Assembly (NCBI RefSeq): GCF_040436345.1
Contig: NC_133230.1
Location: 14,518,197-14,582,196 of the forward strand
DNA: 64,000 nucleotides
Reading direction: 5' to 3'
DNA from: Pagrus major
Lineage: Eukaryota; Chordata; Actinopteri; Spariformes; Sparidae
Position numbers and translations under genes: made by a program. The first letter of the stretch is position 1; each line of letters starts with the position of its first letter. Below, piece after piece: positions 27,801-41,400 of this stretch. Under the pieces are notes generated by a model. It had not been told where the DNA came from. It saw nothing but the letters and a program-made list of their open reading frames with translations, and did no database searches.

Positions 27801-30800
27801 GAAAAAAATGATAGCTAAACGTTTTGGGTGAAGCAGCAGAATTAAAGCATAAAATCTGTCTCTTTATTTTGCCTAACCGAAGAACTAAGCTTTGACCAGC
27901 AGCACTCTGATTTATGACACCAAAGTCTCTTTTTGTAAACCTAAAATAAAGGTTGACCTGGAGGAACAGACATTTTTAAGAGAATTGGAAAGTTGATTAT
28001 TTTGTTGACAGGTCAGTGTGACGACTGACGAGGAGAAAGTTTCCCTTTTTTTAAGGAATACAAGCGACATTTCTGTATTTAACATGCAGAGTTTGGCTGA
28101 TTTATTGAATATCTGCTCAGAGAACAGGTGCATCTCTGTAGAAACTCACCTTACAGTTACATGTGCAGTTGTCACACAGCGGTGCATGAAGCTGCTGTGC
28201 TGATGTAACCCGGTTGCCACGTTACCAGTGTGCCCTCTCGTCTCGCCTGTGATGATGAAACTTTCAGCAACGATGAGAGGTGTTGGCGTCAGATCACCCG
28301 CTGCAACTTAAAGATCTTATTTCTTTTACATTCGTTAATGAGATAAACGTCTGCATCACCGTCTGCTACACATGTTTTTTTTTTTTATTTTAGATGACCT
28401 CACCTAACCCTGCGTCTGTTTGGCTGAGGACATTTAACTTGCTTTGGATCAAATTGTCTGGCATTTCTCAGCAGCAGAACGTCTGCACTCTTTGCCAGAA
28501 TGCACTCAAATAGATTGAGTTAGAAAAATGGAAATGCTCTGTTGATCGTAACAACTGTCACTTTTCTGGCATCAGAATATTTTTGCTGTTGACTCGTTCT
28601 CAACCTGCATTTTACCCTCGATTGTGTTGAAGTGCGAAAACTGTTGAGGAAGTCCTCATGAGCAGATGGTGCTGCGCTGTCTCAGATTTTAAGGTGTAGG
28701 AGGAAATTGAGAAAGAAGCAGCCCTACTAGCAAACCCTGCAGAGCCTTGAGTGATGATTTGTGTGAAAAAAAGAGACATTAACCTCACTTAAATGCTTCG
28801 AGGTTAATTAGCGTGTGACATCTTTACACTCCCTGAGTGAGAGTCCTCTTCAGCAGACTTATCTCCGTCCTTGTTAGAGATGCCGGCCGGCCACACAGGC
28901 TGAATGAGAGTTCGTCGTGTTGGAGAAAAGAGATTTGAAAGGAAAGCAAGAGAGAGATGAACATCGGCACATAAACACTATTAGGGAAGACTCTTGACTG
29001 GAAGGTTTAGAGAAGTGAAAGTGTTTGCATTTGTAAAACCGACACGACACAATAATCTTGGGCGGTGCATACGGAGTGGTTGAAAGCAGCTGCATTCTGC
29101 CTCATGACCTCTTCGGCAAGTCTTTAACGTGTCAGAAAATGATATGAATGCCCATCATAGTGTCATTAAAATGAAACAATTGGTCAATTTAACAGGCATT
29201 TTTTCTCTTTTCTGGTATATATTGAACAAAATGCTTCACTGAGAAAATAATCTGCAGATTAATCAACAGTAAAAATGTATTATTAGCTGCAGTGAAGTTT
29301 GAATTTGGCAGGAGCTGGACGTGTCAGCATTCTCTCGTGTTAAATATTGTCGGATATTTTGGACTGTTGGTCGGACAAAACAAGATATTTGAAGACCTCC
29401 GAAAGATTAGTCTTTTCCATTGCTGCTGCTGACATTTCAGATGAAGTTGTTTTACCAAAAGCAGCTACCAAACACAGTGTTTACTGAAGCATTATTGCAG
29501 TCTATAGATGGTTTCCAAATCAACAACAATCACATTGCTTGAGTGGGCGAGGGACATCCTCTGTCCTTAGACCCTGTGGGACTGCATCCACCAGGGTCTG
29601 AGTTAAGTTCTGGGGACTTCATTCTGTTTTACCCCCAAAAACAGCCCTGCTCAGGTGGTAGTATTTTCGAAAAGTACAGGAACATTAGGGGTGGGCCCTG
29701 CAGCGCTGAACATTTCTGATTGGTCAAGTATGAGCAAACAATCTGTATATCTGTTCTTTATTGTGCTTTGATTGATCAACATGAAGTTACAGGAGAAAGC
29801 GTACAACAGACCGAGTTCAATGTTTTTTCATACGTCACTGGACTAATTTGTCCAATCTTCGTGGCTCTTCAGACACCAGTGGAAACACAGAATAAACCCA
29901 CCTGAATTCATCCCAACTCAACTTTTATTTGTCGTATACTGTACTGTAGTTTATCTTTAGTTATCTAAGCAAAGGAAACTGGGATTAACGTTAAAACAAG
30001 ACTTTTCTTAAGGGAATTTTGAATTGATGAAATGTCTTTATTTGTTGTAATCGTACCACCAACTGTTTGGCTTGTGGCACATTGCAGGTAGTTTTATCTA
30101 CTTGTGAACAGTCATCGCAAGAAAGTTAAAGGATAAATTCGCCCAAAAATGAAAATTCAGTCATTAACTACCCTCATGTTGAGTAGAGTTTCGTAGTCCA
30201 CAAACATTTCTGGAGCTTCACAGCAAAACACCCCTGCGTACTTTTCCTGTCTCATTTCCCCTCAAACCTTCATCCTGAACTCCCACAATGCAGCAGCGGC
30301 AGGTCGGGCCTCGCCAGCAGCCGCTCAGGCAAAACGCTAACCGCTAACTGCTGACGACAGATGGAGCCAATTAATTCAAACGATGGGGGGCGCAGGGATG
30401 AGTTTAATCAGCCACCTCGTTAGGAACAGGTTGTTCTAGCCAGGTGGGCTTCCTGAGGTGAAAAAGAAAAATCCGACCAGTTTCACCAGAAATAGACTTT
30501 AACATTTACTCTTTCCATTGAGATTGATCTGATAATAAATCGGTCTCCAGGACCGCTGACATTTGTAAGAGAAAGGATCTATTGTAGGAATGTCAATTAA
30601 TCTTGTGTTTCTCTCTGTCTTCACAGCTGGCCCTGTCTTCATCAGGTGAGTGTTTCATGTCATGCCATCCTTTTGCTTTGCAGTGTTCATTGAAGGCCCC
30701 GCAGGTGTTTTTAATGTTCTGACTAGATGATTAGATTTCTACTTAGGTTGAAGTTGGGGAATTGCGAGTAACGGTACAGAACGTACAGTAAAGTCAAGAT

Positions 30801-32508
30801 CAAATGTAATAACGTATTTATTCATTTAGCTTTAGTTTACATCATTTAATATTTACACGTTCCATGTTTTCTATCAGGAAATTAATCTACAGCTGTTCTG
30901 ATAATCAATTAATCATTGGCATATTAATGGATGATGATGGATGACCTGATAATGAGTGAAAACACCCGTGTGAGTGGGCTGTTTTTTTTCGAGCAGCGCC
31001 TTTAACGTCGCCTCATGTTCAGCTAATCAGCGTGATGTAACCTCAGCGTGGAAACTACAGCCGTCAGTTGACTTAGTGCAGCTTAAACATGCTAATGCAC
31101 TTAATGCCTCTGTTTACTGCAGCTTTTTCTCTGCTGCTCACCTCTTTAACGTGCAGAGCTGGACGTTGCTCTCCATGAACGCAACATAGATTCACATAGA
31201 AGTTAAAAAGAACTGCAGCCACATCAGACCACACTTCTTTATAAAACTTCGTCTGTAATCTGGCGTTAAACCCAGTATTTAGTGAGTCGGGCTTGGTTTT
31301 TATAAACATTTCGTCATGTTTCCTTCTCCTCTCAGTGGTTGGAGACGCGGCCCACCAGGCAGCAGTGTCCCGTCTGTAAAGCGGGAATCAGCAGAGAGAA
31401 AGTCATCCCACTGTACGGCAGAGGGAGCTCCAGCCAAGAGGACCCCAGGTACCTCAGGAGTGTTTAAGTTAATTCTGCAAAAACAGCCTTACCGTTGCCT
31501 TCTGACTGACTGTTTCTGTCGCTCCTCAGGTTGAAAACTCCACCTCGGCCTCAGGGACAGAGAACAGAGCCAGAGAGTCGAGGCGGGGTGAGCGAATCGT
31601 CCCATTTCCTGAATATTCTCTTTTATGTTTGTCTTATTTTTAAGCCCTGTTCTTCTCTCTGTGCGCAGATGTTCCAGGGTTTCGGGGACACCGGCTTTCA
31701 CATGTCTTTCGGCATCGGCGCTTTCCCCTTCGGCTTCTTCACCACAGTCTTCAACACCAACGACCCCTTTCACAGAGCAGGTAAACACATGGGAAATGAT
31801 CAAATGCGGGTCAATGGTCGATGCTCTCGTAGATCAGATGTTCTATGATTGGATTCATTGCATACACAGTGTTTTTTTTGCTAGCTGTGAAGCTGAGGAG
31901 AAGTTTTGATAATTAATCAGTTTGATATGTTATGGAAAATAAGTCGCACCGGTGCACGTGAGATTTGGCACTTCTTTTTTAAAACGATTGAGATTGTCAT
32001 AATTTGTCAAAATGAAGAAAAACATTTATTTTCACCTTTTTGTCGTGATGAGAAATTGAATTAAAATGTATTTATGGGTGCTCCTAAATGGAAAAAGTTA
32101 GGCCCACCAGTGCAACCAGTATGAAAATATGGTCTGGGGCCCTGCAAGAGATGAATACATGCAGATGAATCACTACATCATAGTTATATCCACTGCTGCC
32201 ATGGTGTAAATGTCAATAAATGAATGTACTTACTATCTCTTCTGGGTTCTTTAGGATAATTAGTGGGTAAAATCTCCACCTGAACGCAGCTGTTGCCTTC
32301 AGGCTTCATAATTAGAGTGCAGATGCAAACACACAGTCCTCTGAGACATTATTATATATTAACCTTTCTCATCCATTTCTCCTCATTAGACCAGTATGCA
32401 GGTGATCACCAAGGCAACGGTAACCTCAACAACGGCAATAACAACTGGCAAGACTCCCTCTTCCTGTTTGTGGCCATCTTCTTCTTCTTCTGGCTGCTGA
32501 GCGTGTGA
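24890..32508 (+). CDS. rnf5: RNF5, ER-membrane RING E3 ubiquitin ligase
   Basis: Exons: 24890-25101, 30627-30645, 31336-31448, 31530-31587, 31669-31780, 32390-32508; 210 residues. RNF5 ubiquitinates ER-associated degradation clients and signalling adaptors at the ER and mitochondria-contact membranes. A Gly/Ser/Asp-rich N-terminus (residues 1-48) precedes the C3HC4 [24 protein letters not shown]...CPVC (about 50-95). Then come the VIPLYGRGS and [10 protein letters not shown] blocks shared with RNF185, a first hydrophobic segment ([14 protein letters not shown]) and a C-terminal membrane anchor ending [18 protein letters not shown]. That tail and FFTTVFN fit RNF5, not RNF185. The second coding exon is only 19 nt and completes the RING. 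ATG 24890 is chosen because the MAAA start matches the family. Confidence 0.95.
25144..25169 (+). repeat. (TGG)n trinucleotide tract
   Basis: Eight consecutive TGG units on the sense strand of the rnf5 pre-mRNA, about 45 bases after the first donor site. The G-pair pattern could form a two-layer quadruplex. Confidence 0.9.
25965..26340. repeat. MITE-like repeat, copy 2 (inverted)
   Basis: Reverse-oriented relative of the block at 1818-2284. 'tctgattggtcagctcac' is the reverse complement of that copy's 'ctgaccaatcaga' segment, and the end 'tattgctcctttaa' corresponds to its outer terminus. Confidence 0.6.
27289..27722. repeat. Foldback repeat with 'accctcatgctgatggaaag' arms
   Basis: The left arm contains 'gctcaccctcatgctgatgg' and the right arm its reverse complement 'atcagcatgagggtgagc', so the roughly 430-bp unit can fold back on itself. 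Related partial copies sit at about 30126-30330 and 37195-37450. This is a non-autonomous element and not a gene. Confidence 0.8.
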
Positions 32509-33459
32509 TGGAGACCGGACGGACGTATGGATGGATGGATGGATGTGTGGATGTGTGGATGTGGATCGACGACCGGGAGGGAGGAACGCAAAAAAAAACG
32601 AAAAACAAACTCTGTCACACTTAACTCGAGCCACAGACACACACTCATGTTACATTTCCTAGCAGGTACTAACTTGGGAGAGAAAGTGGGTCGGTTGTGC
32701 TTGACTCCAAAACAAGAAATACAGGAATTTGGTTTTCTCCTCCCGGCTAAAGGCAGACTCACTTTAGGATACTCAGCCCCACCCACCTGCTTCTTTGATT
32801 TTGTTATGCAGGAAAACACTGACTGGAAAGTGCGTGAATCCCAAAAATAAGTCATGTCAGCCTTCCCTGTCTATACGCACCTGTAGATATATGCACACAG
32901 AAACATAAAAGGTGGACACTTAAAGCTTAAGGCGATCAGAGACAGTATTAAGTGATCAGGGTGAGCTTCGTACAGGATCTTTATTTTTTTTTATGGATTC
33001 AAGCGGCAGAAAAAAGAGGTGGGTGGAGGGATAATTCAGAGCAGTGACTAAATATGTTTTGGTTTTTCACATTCCTCTTGAAGGAGTCACTGATTTAATC
33101 TTTAAATAGAGAGATGGAGGCACGTTGTGGAAGGTTTCAGTGGGGTTAAAACAAGAGAGGGAAGGTGTGAGTTAACATAGCGGTTGATATAGCAACCATT
33201 TCTTGCTCCAAAAGGCCAAAGAGTAGTGGATCGCTCATGTTAGACGTCGAGGGTGAAAAATTAACTGATTTATGTTCCTGTTTACAGTTTTTTTTTTCTC
33301 GTGAAAGGAACGAGTACTCCTAGAATTTGCGACTTACTCTTGAAAACAGGCGGACAGATAAAAACAGCACAGATGGATGCATTTTTTTTTATACATTTGT
33401 CTTAACAAAAAAAAACTGCCATTGCACTGTGAAGTCATTTGTAGACTGTCCTGAAGATT

Positions 33460-33485
33460 GATGTGTGTGTGTGTGTGTGTGTGTT
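33460..33485. repeat. (GT)n microsatellite in the rnf5 3' UTR
   Basis: About 13 GT units between the rnf5 stop codon and its poly(A) signal. Confidence 0.9.
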
Positions 33486-33714
33486 TGTTAAACCGCTTGT
33501 TGCGTCTTTCCCCTCAAAGCTGTACAAAGTTGGATGAGTGTGCCGTTAAAGGGCCAGTTTTGGGAGATATTCGCATCAAAACGAATCTGACGCACAGTTT
33601 GTTGATTACAGAGCAAACTGTTAAAAACTGTAGAAGTTCTGGCGAATAAAACGGCTCGATGAGACTCTACTCAACGCATCCTGACAGGAAGTAGAGGCGA
33701 CGAAGCATCAGTTC

Positions 33715-33720
33715 AATAAA
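33715..33720 (+). other. rnf5: rnf5 poly(A) signal
   Basis: AATAAA 1.2 kb after the stop. Another AATAAA occurs about 310 bases further on, so alternative ends are possible. Confidence 0.5.
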
Positions 33721-33724
33721 GTTT

Positions 33725-34670
33725 CTGTCCCTGTTGATTTATTTTTTTTCCTGACTGTATGAGTGTCTGAGTGTGTAAACATTATATATATATATATTTG
33801 TATATATGAATATTGTAAATGCTGTTTTTACATGTTTTCTGAGTGGATGACCAGCCATGGAGAGTGAGAGAGGACGACATGGCCTCCAGATGCTTTTGTG
33901 AAGCGAGATCTGGTTCCCGGTTTTCATACATTTCTTCCCTTTTACTCGAGAAAAAAACGCTTGCAGCCCAAGTCGAAAAATAACTCCTCCGCCAGCCTCT
34001 CCCGTCAATTTAAATAGATGATATGATTGAGAATAAAGTTTTTTCCTTCCCTGCTTATGTGAGTTGACATGATTTAGCTAATCTGCTCTTATAACTGACA
34101 CAGCACAGTGGAAAACTCTAACTGTACAACTATTTATCTTAATAAGTGACAACTGTGAAACAAAAGTGCTAAAAAAAGAGGCCTACATTACCCACAATGC
34201 AACAGAAACAGACTTATTTTTAACCCCACACTTCCGTTCCTTTTCACATTTGAAGTCTTAACCGAAGAGGCAATTTATCAGATTTTTAAAACATTAAACA
34301 TTCTCACCAGGGTCAAAGGTGAAACTCGAGGTCCTCTGTGTGAAAGACAAGATGGCTGCTGGGGCTCGTCATTTCCTGCATACCTGTCTGTTCAAGCTAC
34401 ACTTTGTATTTCAAGGCTTATGTGACAAGAGAACAAGTGATGGAAATCATGATTTGTGAGTCTTTTAACAGACTAAACCTGGAGACGTTGTGTAAAATGG
34501 TCTTGGAGATTAAAACTGGATTAAAACATTGACTTGTTTTGTGCCCTAATTGTTTTGTTTATTGTCAATCAATGGAGTTAATAAATCAATCAGTCCAACG
34601 TCAGAACATTCATTATTGGGATTCATTATTAAGTAGACTGCCAAACGCTGGGTCCTGTACAGTCATATAT
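33725..34670. other. Spacer between convergent rnf5 and slc44a4
   Basis: An AT microsatellite near 33785-33799 is visible, then unremarkable AT-rich DNA. No exon is seen. Confidence 0.6.
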
Positions 34671-34675
34671 ACAAC

Positions 34676-34681
34676 TTTATT
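34676..34681 (-). other. slc44a4: slc44a4 poly(A) signal
   Basis: TTTATT on the plus strand gives AATAAA on the minus strand, about 760 bases past the stop. It is the clearest candidate but not unique in this AT-rich 3' UTR. Confidence 0.4.
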
Positions 34682-35437
34682 GCAATATTTTCATTATAAT
34701 TAATATCATAAAAATGTTTGTACATATAAAACAATCCTTTTTGTTTATACAAATAATATCTAAAAATATATGACGTTAAGGAACATTTTTTTGCCATGGT
34801 CGTTGTATATTCTTTGTTCCATTTGAAGAAATCACATAAGAAAAATAAAACATTCTCAGCAAAAATAGAAAAAACCTAAATCTTTACCTGCATTTACATT
34901 CATTTAACAGGACGAAGTGACGGATGTTGATCAGCCTAAATCTTCCAAGTGAAATGTGCAGCGTTAATGTTGAGATGAACAGAAACAAAATGTTATATAT
35001 TAAAATAATTATTGTGGGACTGAGTCATTAAGAGCCAAATCAAAACAATATGTAAGAACTGTAAGAACTGCATACCTAAAACAAATGGGGGGCAGAGTAA
35101 CCACGGTCTGGTGATAATCTTAGTTAATTTCTGTTTTAAACAAAAAGTCCTTCATATTGCACCTTAAGAAATGAAGAAATATGTAAGATGCAACTTAAAA
35201 AATCACATTACTTGCCCCACATGCCCAGTTTTTTCATGTGTACAGTCATTAATACTCCATATTCACATACACCGTAAAATAAAATGAAAAGTGCAAAATC
35301 AGCAAATTTGTTTAAGTAAACGTACTCGGAAGAAGGTGGAGTGTTGAAAAGGTAAAAAATAAAGAAGAAGAAGAAAAAAAGATATCCTGAAACAATGTGT
35401 TTGTTTGGTTTCATGAACTCAGGAGGTAAAATGATCT

Positions 35438-38400
35438 TCACTTCTTCTTCCGATCTGTTTTTGGTGCTTTGTTGGATTTGTTGAGGATCTTCATGAGGTT
35501 TTTGGACATGAAGTACGGCTTCTGTAGAGATCCATCGTGACGCTCCAGGTCCTCCACTGCAAGGGTGAGAGACAAATTGAGTAAAGTGATCAAATGGGGA
35601 CGTGTAGCTGATCAGTCCACAGTGAACACTCAGTAAACATCAACTCACAGAAGCAGAGGAAGAGTGTATCAACACACATGTTGTACACACTGAAGAACCC
35701 ATGAGCTATGAGGTAGCTACCGAAGATCACCGTCTGCAAAGGCAAAACGAACATAACGTTTATGATAAACTTCAATTAGTCTGATTAATCTGAATGACTT
35801 CCAAGACAGTTTGTTACTCACAATAATTGGCATCCAGTAGTAGTTGAGGGATTCAGAGCGGAAGGTGTTGCCTGGTAGCAATATCCGACCAGAGAAGAAG
35901 AAGAAGGACAACACGCCTGGAGGAAGATTCAGATTTCAGTGCATTAATGATACATTTCTTTAAATCTTTATTTATTAAATCTCATTCTATTGTATGACAA
36001 GTATTTATGTATTTGTTGATCAAAATTCATACTGTTGCACATACAACAGTTAAAACATGATGAATTGGGGGATACAACTCCTACAGAAGCCCTAAACGGT
36101 CATGAGTAAAACATATTATTTCTTCCGTTTTCCTTTGTTTCCTCAAGATCGCACGTAAATTATCCTGTTTTCTTGAAAAAACATTTGTTATTCCATGATA
36201 ATAACATAAATAACTCATAATAACTGAACATAGTGGAGCATTTAGCAGCTAAAGACCCAGATAATTCCCCCAGGAGTTTGTTTAGAGCAGACCAGAGCTA
36301 TAAGAGAGTGAATATTGGACCAATCACCAGATGGCCATGGTGCTGTGTATCTCTTCTTCTACCAATTAAACACACTGAAGACATTCACAGTAAATGTGCA
36401 GTTAACCAGTCCTGAACATATTCCTAATGCACTGATGTCCTTCTTACCTACTCCTCCGACCACCAGCAGCTTTCCGAAGAACAACAGCAGGTCTGTCACC
36501 TTATCGAGCACCACGACTCTGAGGGAGAGAGACAGTCAGAGAAACATGACACTATTCACTGAGTCTCTCTAACACATGCAAATATATTCATGAGGACAAG
36601 GACAAGGCAAAAAACATGTCATCAGTAAGCAGTGAGAACACAGGTAAGGAAAAATCACTTCAACACAAACCTCACTATGTTTCTCATGAGCAGCAAGAAA
36701 GCATTTTTGGCTGAGACGCAGAAGTTTTTTCCATAAATGGCAATCTGTCAAGAAAATCAATGACAAACCAGGTGACATTATATAAACTGTGTCATGATGA
36801 CTTATATGATGATTTATAGCAAATCACATTTCCCTTGTGATGATTGTCTATGATTTAAGATGAACTACTGCCAAACAACTGCACAATAATATGTTGTGCT
36901 CACCATGATGTAAGCGTTCCTGTTGAGGAACTTGATAAACTTCTCCAGACACCAGAAGCAGCACTTCAAGCAACACAGCAGGAAACGAGCACATGGATTC
37001 TGAGCCGCTGAGGACGAGAAGCCAAAAACACGTACAGTATAAGTAGCCTATAAGCTATTTGATGCAAATAAACTTCTAACACCGTTTCTTTTCTGAAGAC
37101 ATGTTTCCATGAGTATGCAGCCTGTACATCTATAGAAACTTCAAAAATAAAACAGAACTGGAGGTAAAATAAGAGTCACTCTTTTAGCTGAGCAGCTACA
37201 GTGAGGATTTTGGCTGAAGAAAAGATGTAAATAACATCTTTTCAAATCAATCTGGGATCTCAGGGCCTCTGGAGACTTGGATTTCGCCAGATGAGCTGTA
37301 TGGAGCCATTTCTTGTTCATCTTGTATATTTTTCTACTTCAGATGTTTAGGAGAATACTGCCAGAAGTGTTTTATCGACCTCAAAATTTCATCTGACTTT
37401 CCATCGGCATGAGGGTGAGTAGATACTGACTGTATTTTTGGTTTTCTTATGATGATTTTATGGTGAGCTTCTCCTTTAAGGCTTCAGCCGTCCTATTTAC
37501 ACTTACAGCAAATAAATAAACATGATCAAAAACAATCCTTGTGAAATGAAGATGTGTCAGCCTTACCTCTTGTTTTGTGGTCAATGTACTCCAGAATCAT
37601 CCTCACCAGCTGCACCAGGGTCAGGATCAAAGCACCAAAAGCCAGGGAGCCCACATGGTACCTGAAACAATCATGACTCGCTGCTTATTTGTTTATCTAA
37701 AACTATTTAACAGGAAGTGAATCCCAAAGCTTTAATTATCTGGAGAAACGACCTTAGAGGCCACAGTTTATATGATTTAGCAGCTGAGGTCTGCTTCCTC
37801 AAACTGTTATGTGTAGGTCTACTGCGCCCTCTAGAAGCCAGAGATGGAACTGCAGTCAGCTAGTGTGTGATTTTCTCTTTTCTGGAGAGATGACACAGTT
37901 TATCTAAACTACTCTTAACTTGTAGCTACAAAAGTGGGATATATACAGTAATCATGTAACTAGAAGTATCCATATAATGGCATCTGTAGTGAGTGTAGGC
38001 CTTCAGTATTTTGGACACTTTTAACAGGGATAGACACATTTATCATTGCAGATATTTGACTGATGTGACAGCAGCTCATTAACCTACCTGATTGAGCGAA
38101 TGAAGCTAGCAGTCAGCGGGAACATGGGAATGTCGCCTGGTTTGTTGAAGGCCCAGTAGTAGGAGGCGAAAGCCCCCGCCAGCGTACACTGGCCCAAGGC
38201 GATGACGAAGTTGACACACCAGAGAAAAGCCACAGCGTTGTAGATCTGCAGGTTGAAGATGTTCCGCTGGAAGAGACCTTCGTCGTTGTATTTGATGAAG
38301 ATGCAGCTGGCTGAGGGGCAGTCGGGGTAAGCTGACGAGGTGAAGTTCTGAAAGGAGGACGAATGATTGAAAGTGTAAAGGGACCGTGAGAGAGAGGGTG

Positions 38401-41400
38401 TGAAGAGTGTCTCGGACTTTTTATCCCACGTATGATTTCAACCATTGTCTTTGTTGATCGGATTCATTATTTTACCGTTCCTAGATTACTTTTCAGTTTT
38501 CAGGAGATACATTTTATATCACAGCCACATCCCTTCTGTTGGCTAATGTGCTAAAATATGAGAGGACAAGTTTTACCTGAGGGTCACAGTTCACAGAGCC
38601 GTTGATACTCTTACACTCGCTCGAAGTGGAGTTGAGAGCCACCACTCTGTAGATCGGGTTTCCTGAAGTGGCCAAATATCTGTATACATCTGTTTAAGAG
38701 AGGAACCGATACTCTGGACTGTACAAGTGATTGTAAACTGCGTCACCTCAGAAACTTTTAACGGTCTCATCTACAGTCTGCATGCAAACATACACACACG
38801 TCAAATGAAAGGATACAAAGCAGTGGCACCCCAGTACGCAACACACACCAACAGGAGAACAAAGGTGACCAGAGGGTACAGCAGAGCGGACATCATGTGA
38901 CTGATTGCCCTGTGGGAATAAGAACACACACATCGTGAGGTTACGTCAAATCATTACTGTAAGTTCCTAATATAACAAAGGGATCTAATAAACCTTTAAA
39001 TAAAGTCTGTTGAACATTAGAACATCTTTTATAATTAAGAACATTGAGGTTAGTTAGAAGTAATAATCTGACATCGTGACTCACTTGCTGGACTCCTGGA
39101 TGAGGGCGATGGCTATGAGGATTCTGGTCCGCAGGAAGATGATAGTCAGGAGAATGATCGCCTCGGCCACAGCTATGATTATCACTGAGGGGGAAGGAGA
39201 GGTGAAGTATGAAAAGATGCATCCCTTCACACACACACAAACCTAGATCACAACACACATGCACTCTTCCCATAAACAAACACACACGACTCCATACTCA
39301 ACTCTTAGTCTTTAGGCCTTACTGTGGAAATCAGCATTGTTATTCTATCTTATTTATCTTTCTATCTTTTATTGGTTTACACATACACAAAAATTTTACA
39401 AATTAATATACAAATGGGCAACGAAAGATGATCGAGAGGTGCAAAAAGCCCTCAGAGGGGCTTGATCTGGGAACTCTCCAATGCAAAGACTGCATAAGTC
39501 TATTATAACAAGAGAAAGAGAAAGATATAATTACTAAAAGGATAAGAAAAAGAGATAAATATTGATTATGAGCTACATAAACGGCTGCAGTGAGCCCTAA
39601 CCCTTAAATCTGGGTCATCTTTTATCAGACTCATTTTACAACATCATGAATAAACTGGTGTTGTAAACATCACGTGTGACTCGTGTGTACCAGCAGGGCT
39701 TTTATTGCATTAATATTTGGAAGTATTTATTTCTATTTTATACCCCTCATTTCCTCTGTACTGGTATTCACTGAGTAAAAGGTGCTTCATTGAAACATTG
39801 CCAAGTCTGACTTAATCTGACCTAATTAGGTTCCTGATATGCACACAACTGTCCCTGCAAAATGCTAATAAGCCGACAGGCGAAAAGATAAATAACTTAT
39901 CTCCACACTGAGAAGAAGAGGGTGAGGGAGGTTCAAAGAAGATGAAAAGCATTTTAATCAGACTCACAGAAGGCCAGCCAGGTCTCTTGGACTTGCAGGT
40001 AAACCTTGAGGTTGGTGGTGAAACCAATGTCAGATATGGTGGCAGAGTTTTGCCTGTGGTTATCGTACTCCCAGTAGCAGTGCCAAATCCCTGCAAGAGA
40101 AACAACAACTCAGAGGCTACTAGGAACATATAATCTTATCATAACAAATAAACTGCCCTTGTAGACTTTGATTGTGTTCAGAACCGATACATAAAAATAT
40201 AACTTTGAAACTGCACCAGCAACACTTTCTCGTTGAATCTGCTTAATTCTGTACCAGTTTCCACAGCACAGGTACAGAATTGATTTGTGGTGTTGTGAAA
40301 TTTGGCTGCAGGACAGCACTGCGTTCATGACCTAACCTCTAATAAGGAAAGTTATTTATCTGCTGTATATAATTGCACCTCCAGACATTCTGTTCCACAT
40401 GTGCAACTGAATTTATAGGCAGATAAGAAAGAAAATAAATATATAATATATAATATAAACATATTATTCAAAACATTCTACACTGTTTGCTTTAAAAACT
40501 ACACCAGGTGAGTGTTTACCATATGCTCCAGCGCCTAGGACTCCGAAGATCAGCACCCACACCATGACTGGAGCCGTGAATCTCAGCAGCAACAGGAACA
40601 GCATACTGACCACCATGGCTATTAGCAGGCCACTGAGAGAGGAGAGAAGAGGGGAATTAAACAGATGTGAAGAAAACAGAAAAGGAGAGTGAACGACACT
40701 GTGAATTAAAATTTTCAACAACTATTTAAATTCTGAAAAGTGGGATGTGTAGTAACAAAGATGTACATTAACATGTTGGGACAGAAAGGAGTATTGTCTA
40801 TATGCCAACAGGTGGCAGTATGTGTGTGAGTGTGTGTGTGTGATGCAGTTCGGTGAATCAACTCACAGGAGGATCCACGGCCATGACGACGCAAAATCCT
40901 CAAAGATTCGGACTCCGATCTCTCTGGCATTAAAGCCATTCACAACATCACTGATGAGGACAAAAGCAGGGACAGGCCGTGTTAGTTCTCCTTTCAAACA
41001 GTTAAGTGAGAAGCGAAACGGCCGAGTTAAACAAATACAGTGAACACACAGACAAAAGCTAATATGTTTATACAACAAACAAACAGAGATAACAGCTTCA
41101 ATATGTTTATGTAAAGCCGTCTGGAACCTACTAAAAGGATGATGAGGTTGTAAGGAAAAGGGGAGTCAGTTACCTCTTTCAACTGATGATAGAGCAAACA
41201 CAAACTACTACTGCTGAGACACAAACAAAGCGAGACAGCCTAAAATGATAAAGATGACCCCGGACAGACCAGGCAGATCTACAGTTTGTAAGAAAACTAC
41301 ACATTAATGCTCAAACACTACAAGTCTGAAGAAAGCCTTTCACACGATATCTAATGCTGCTGTGTATAACGGGTACACACAACAAGAGTGGCTACAAGCA

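Larger units (their letters stand above)
25102..30626 (+). other. rnf5: rnf5 intron 1 (5.5 kb)
   Basis: Contains a TGG tract at 25144-25169 close to the donor and a CAAGATGGC YY1-like word at about 25309-25317. It also holds an inverted copy of the MITE-like repeat (25965-26340), a 'cggcc' dispersed repeat fragment (about 26440-26520), a TG microsatellite near 27077-27097 and foldback repeats at 27289-27722 and about 30126-30330. No extra exon is recognised. Confidence 0.65.
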
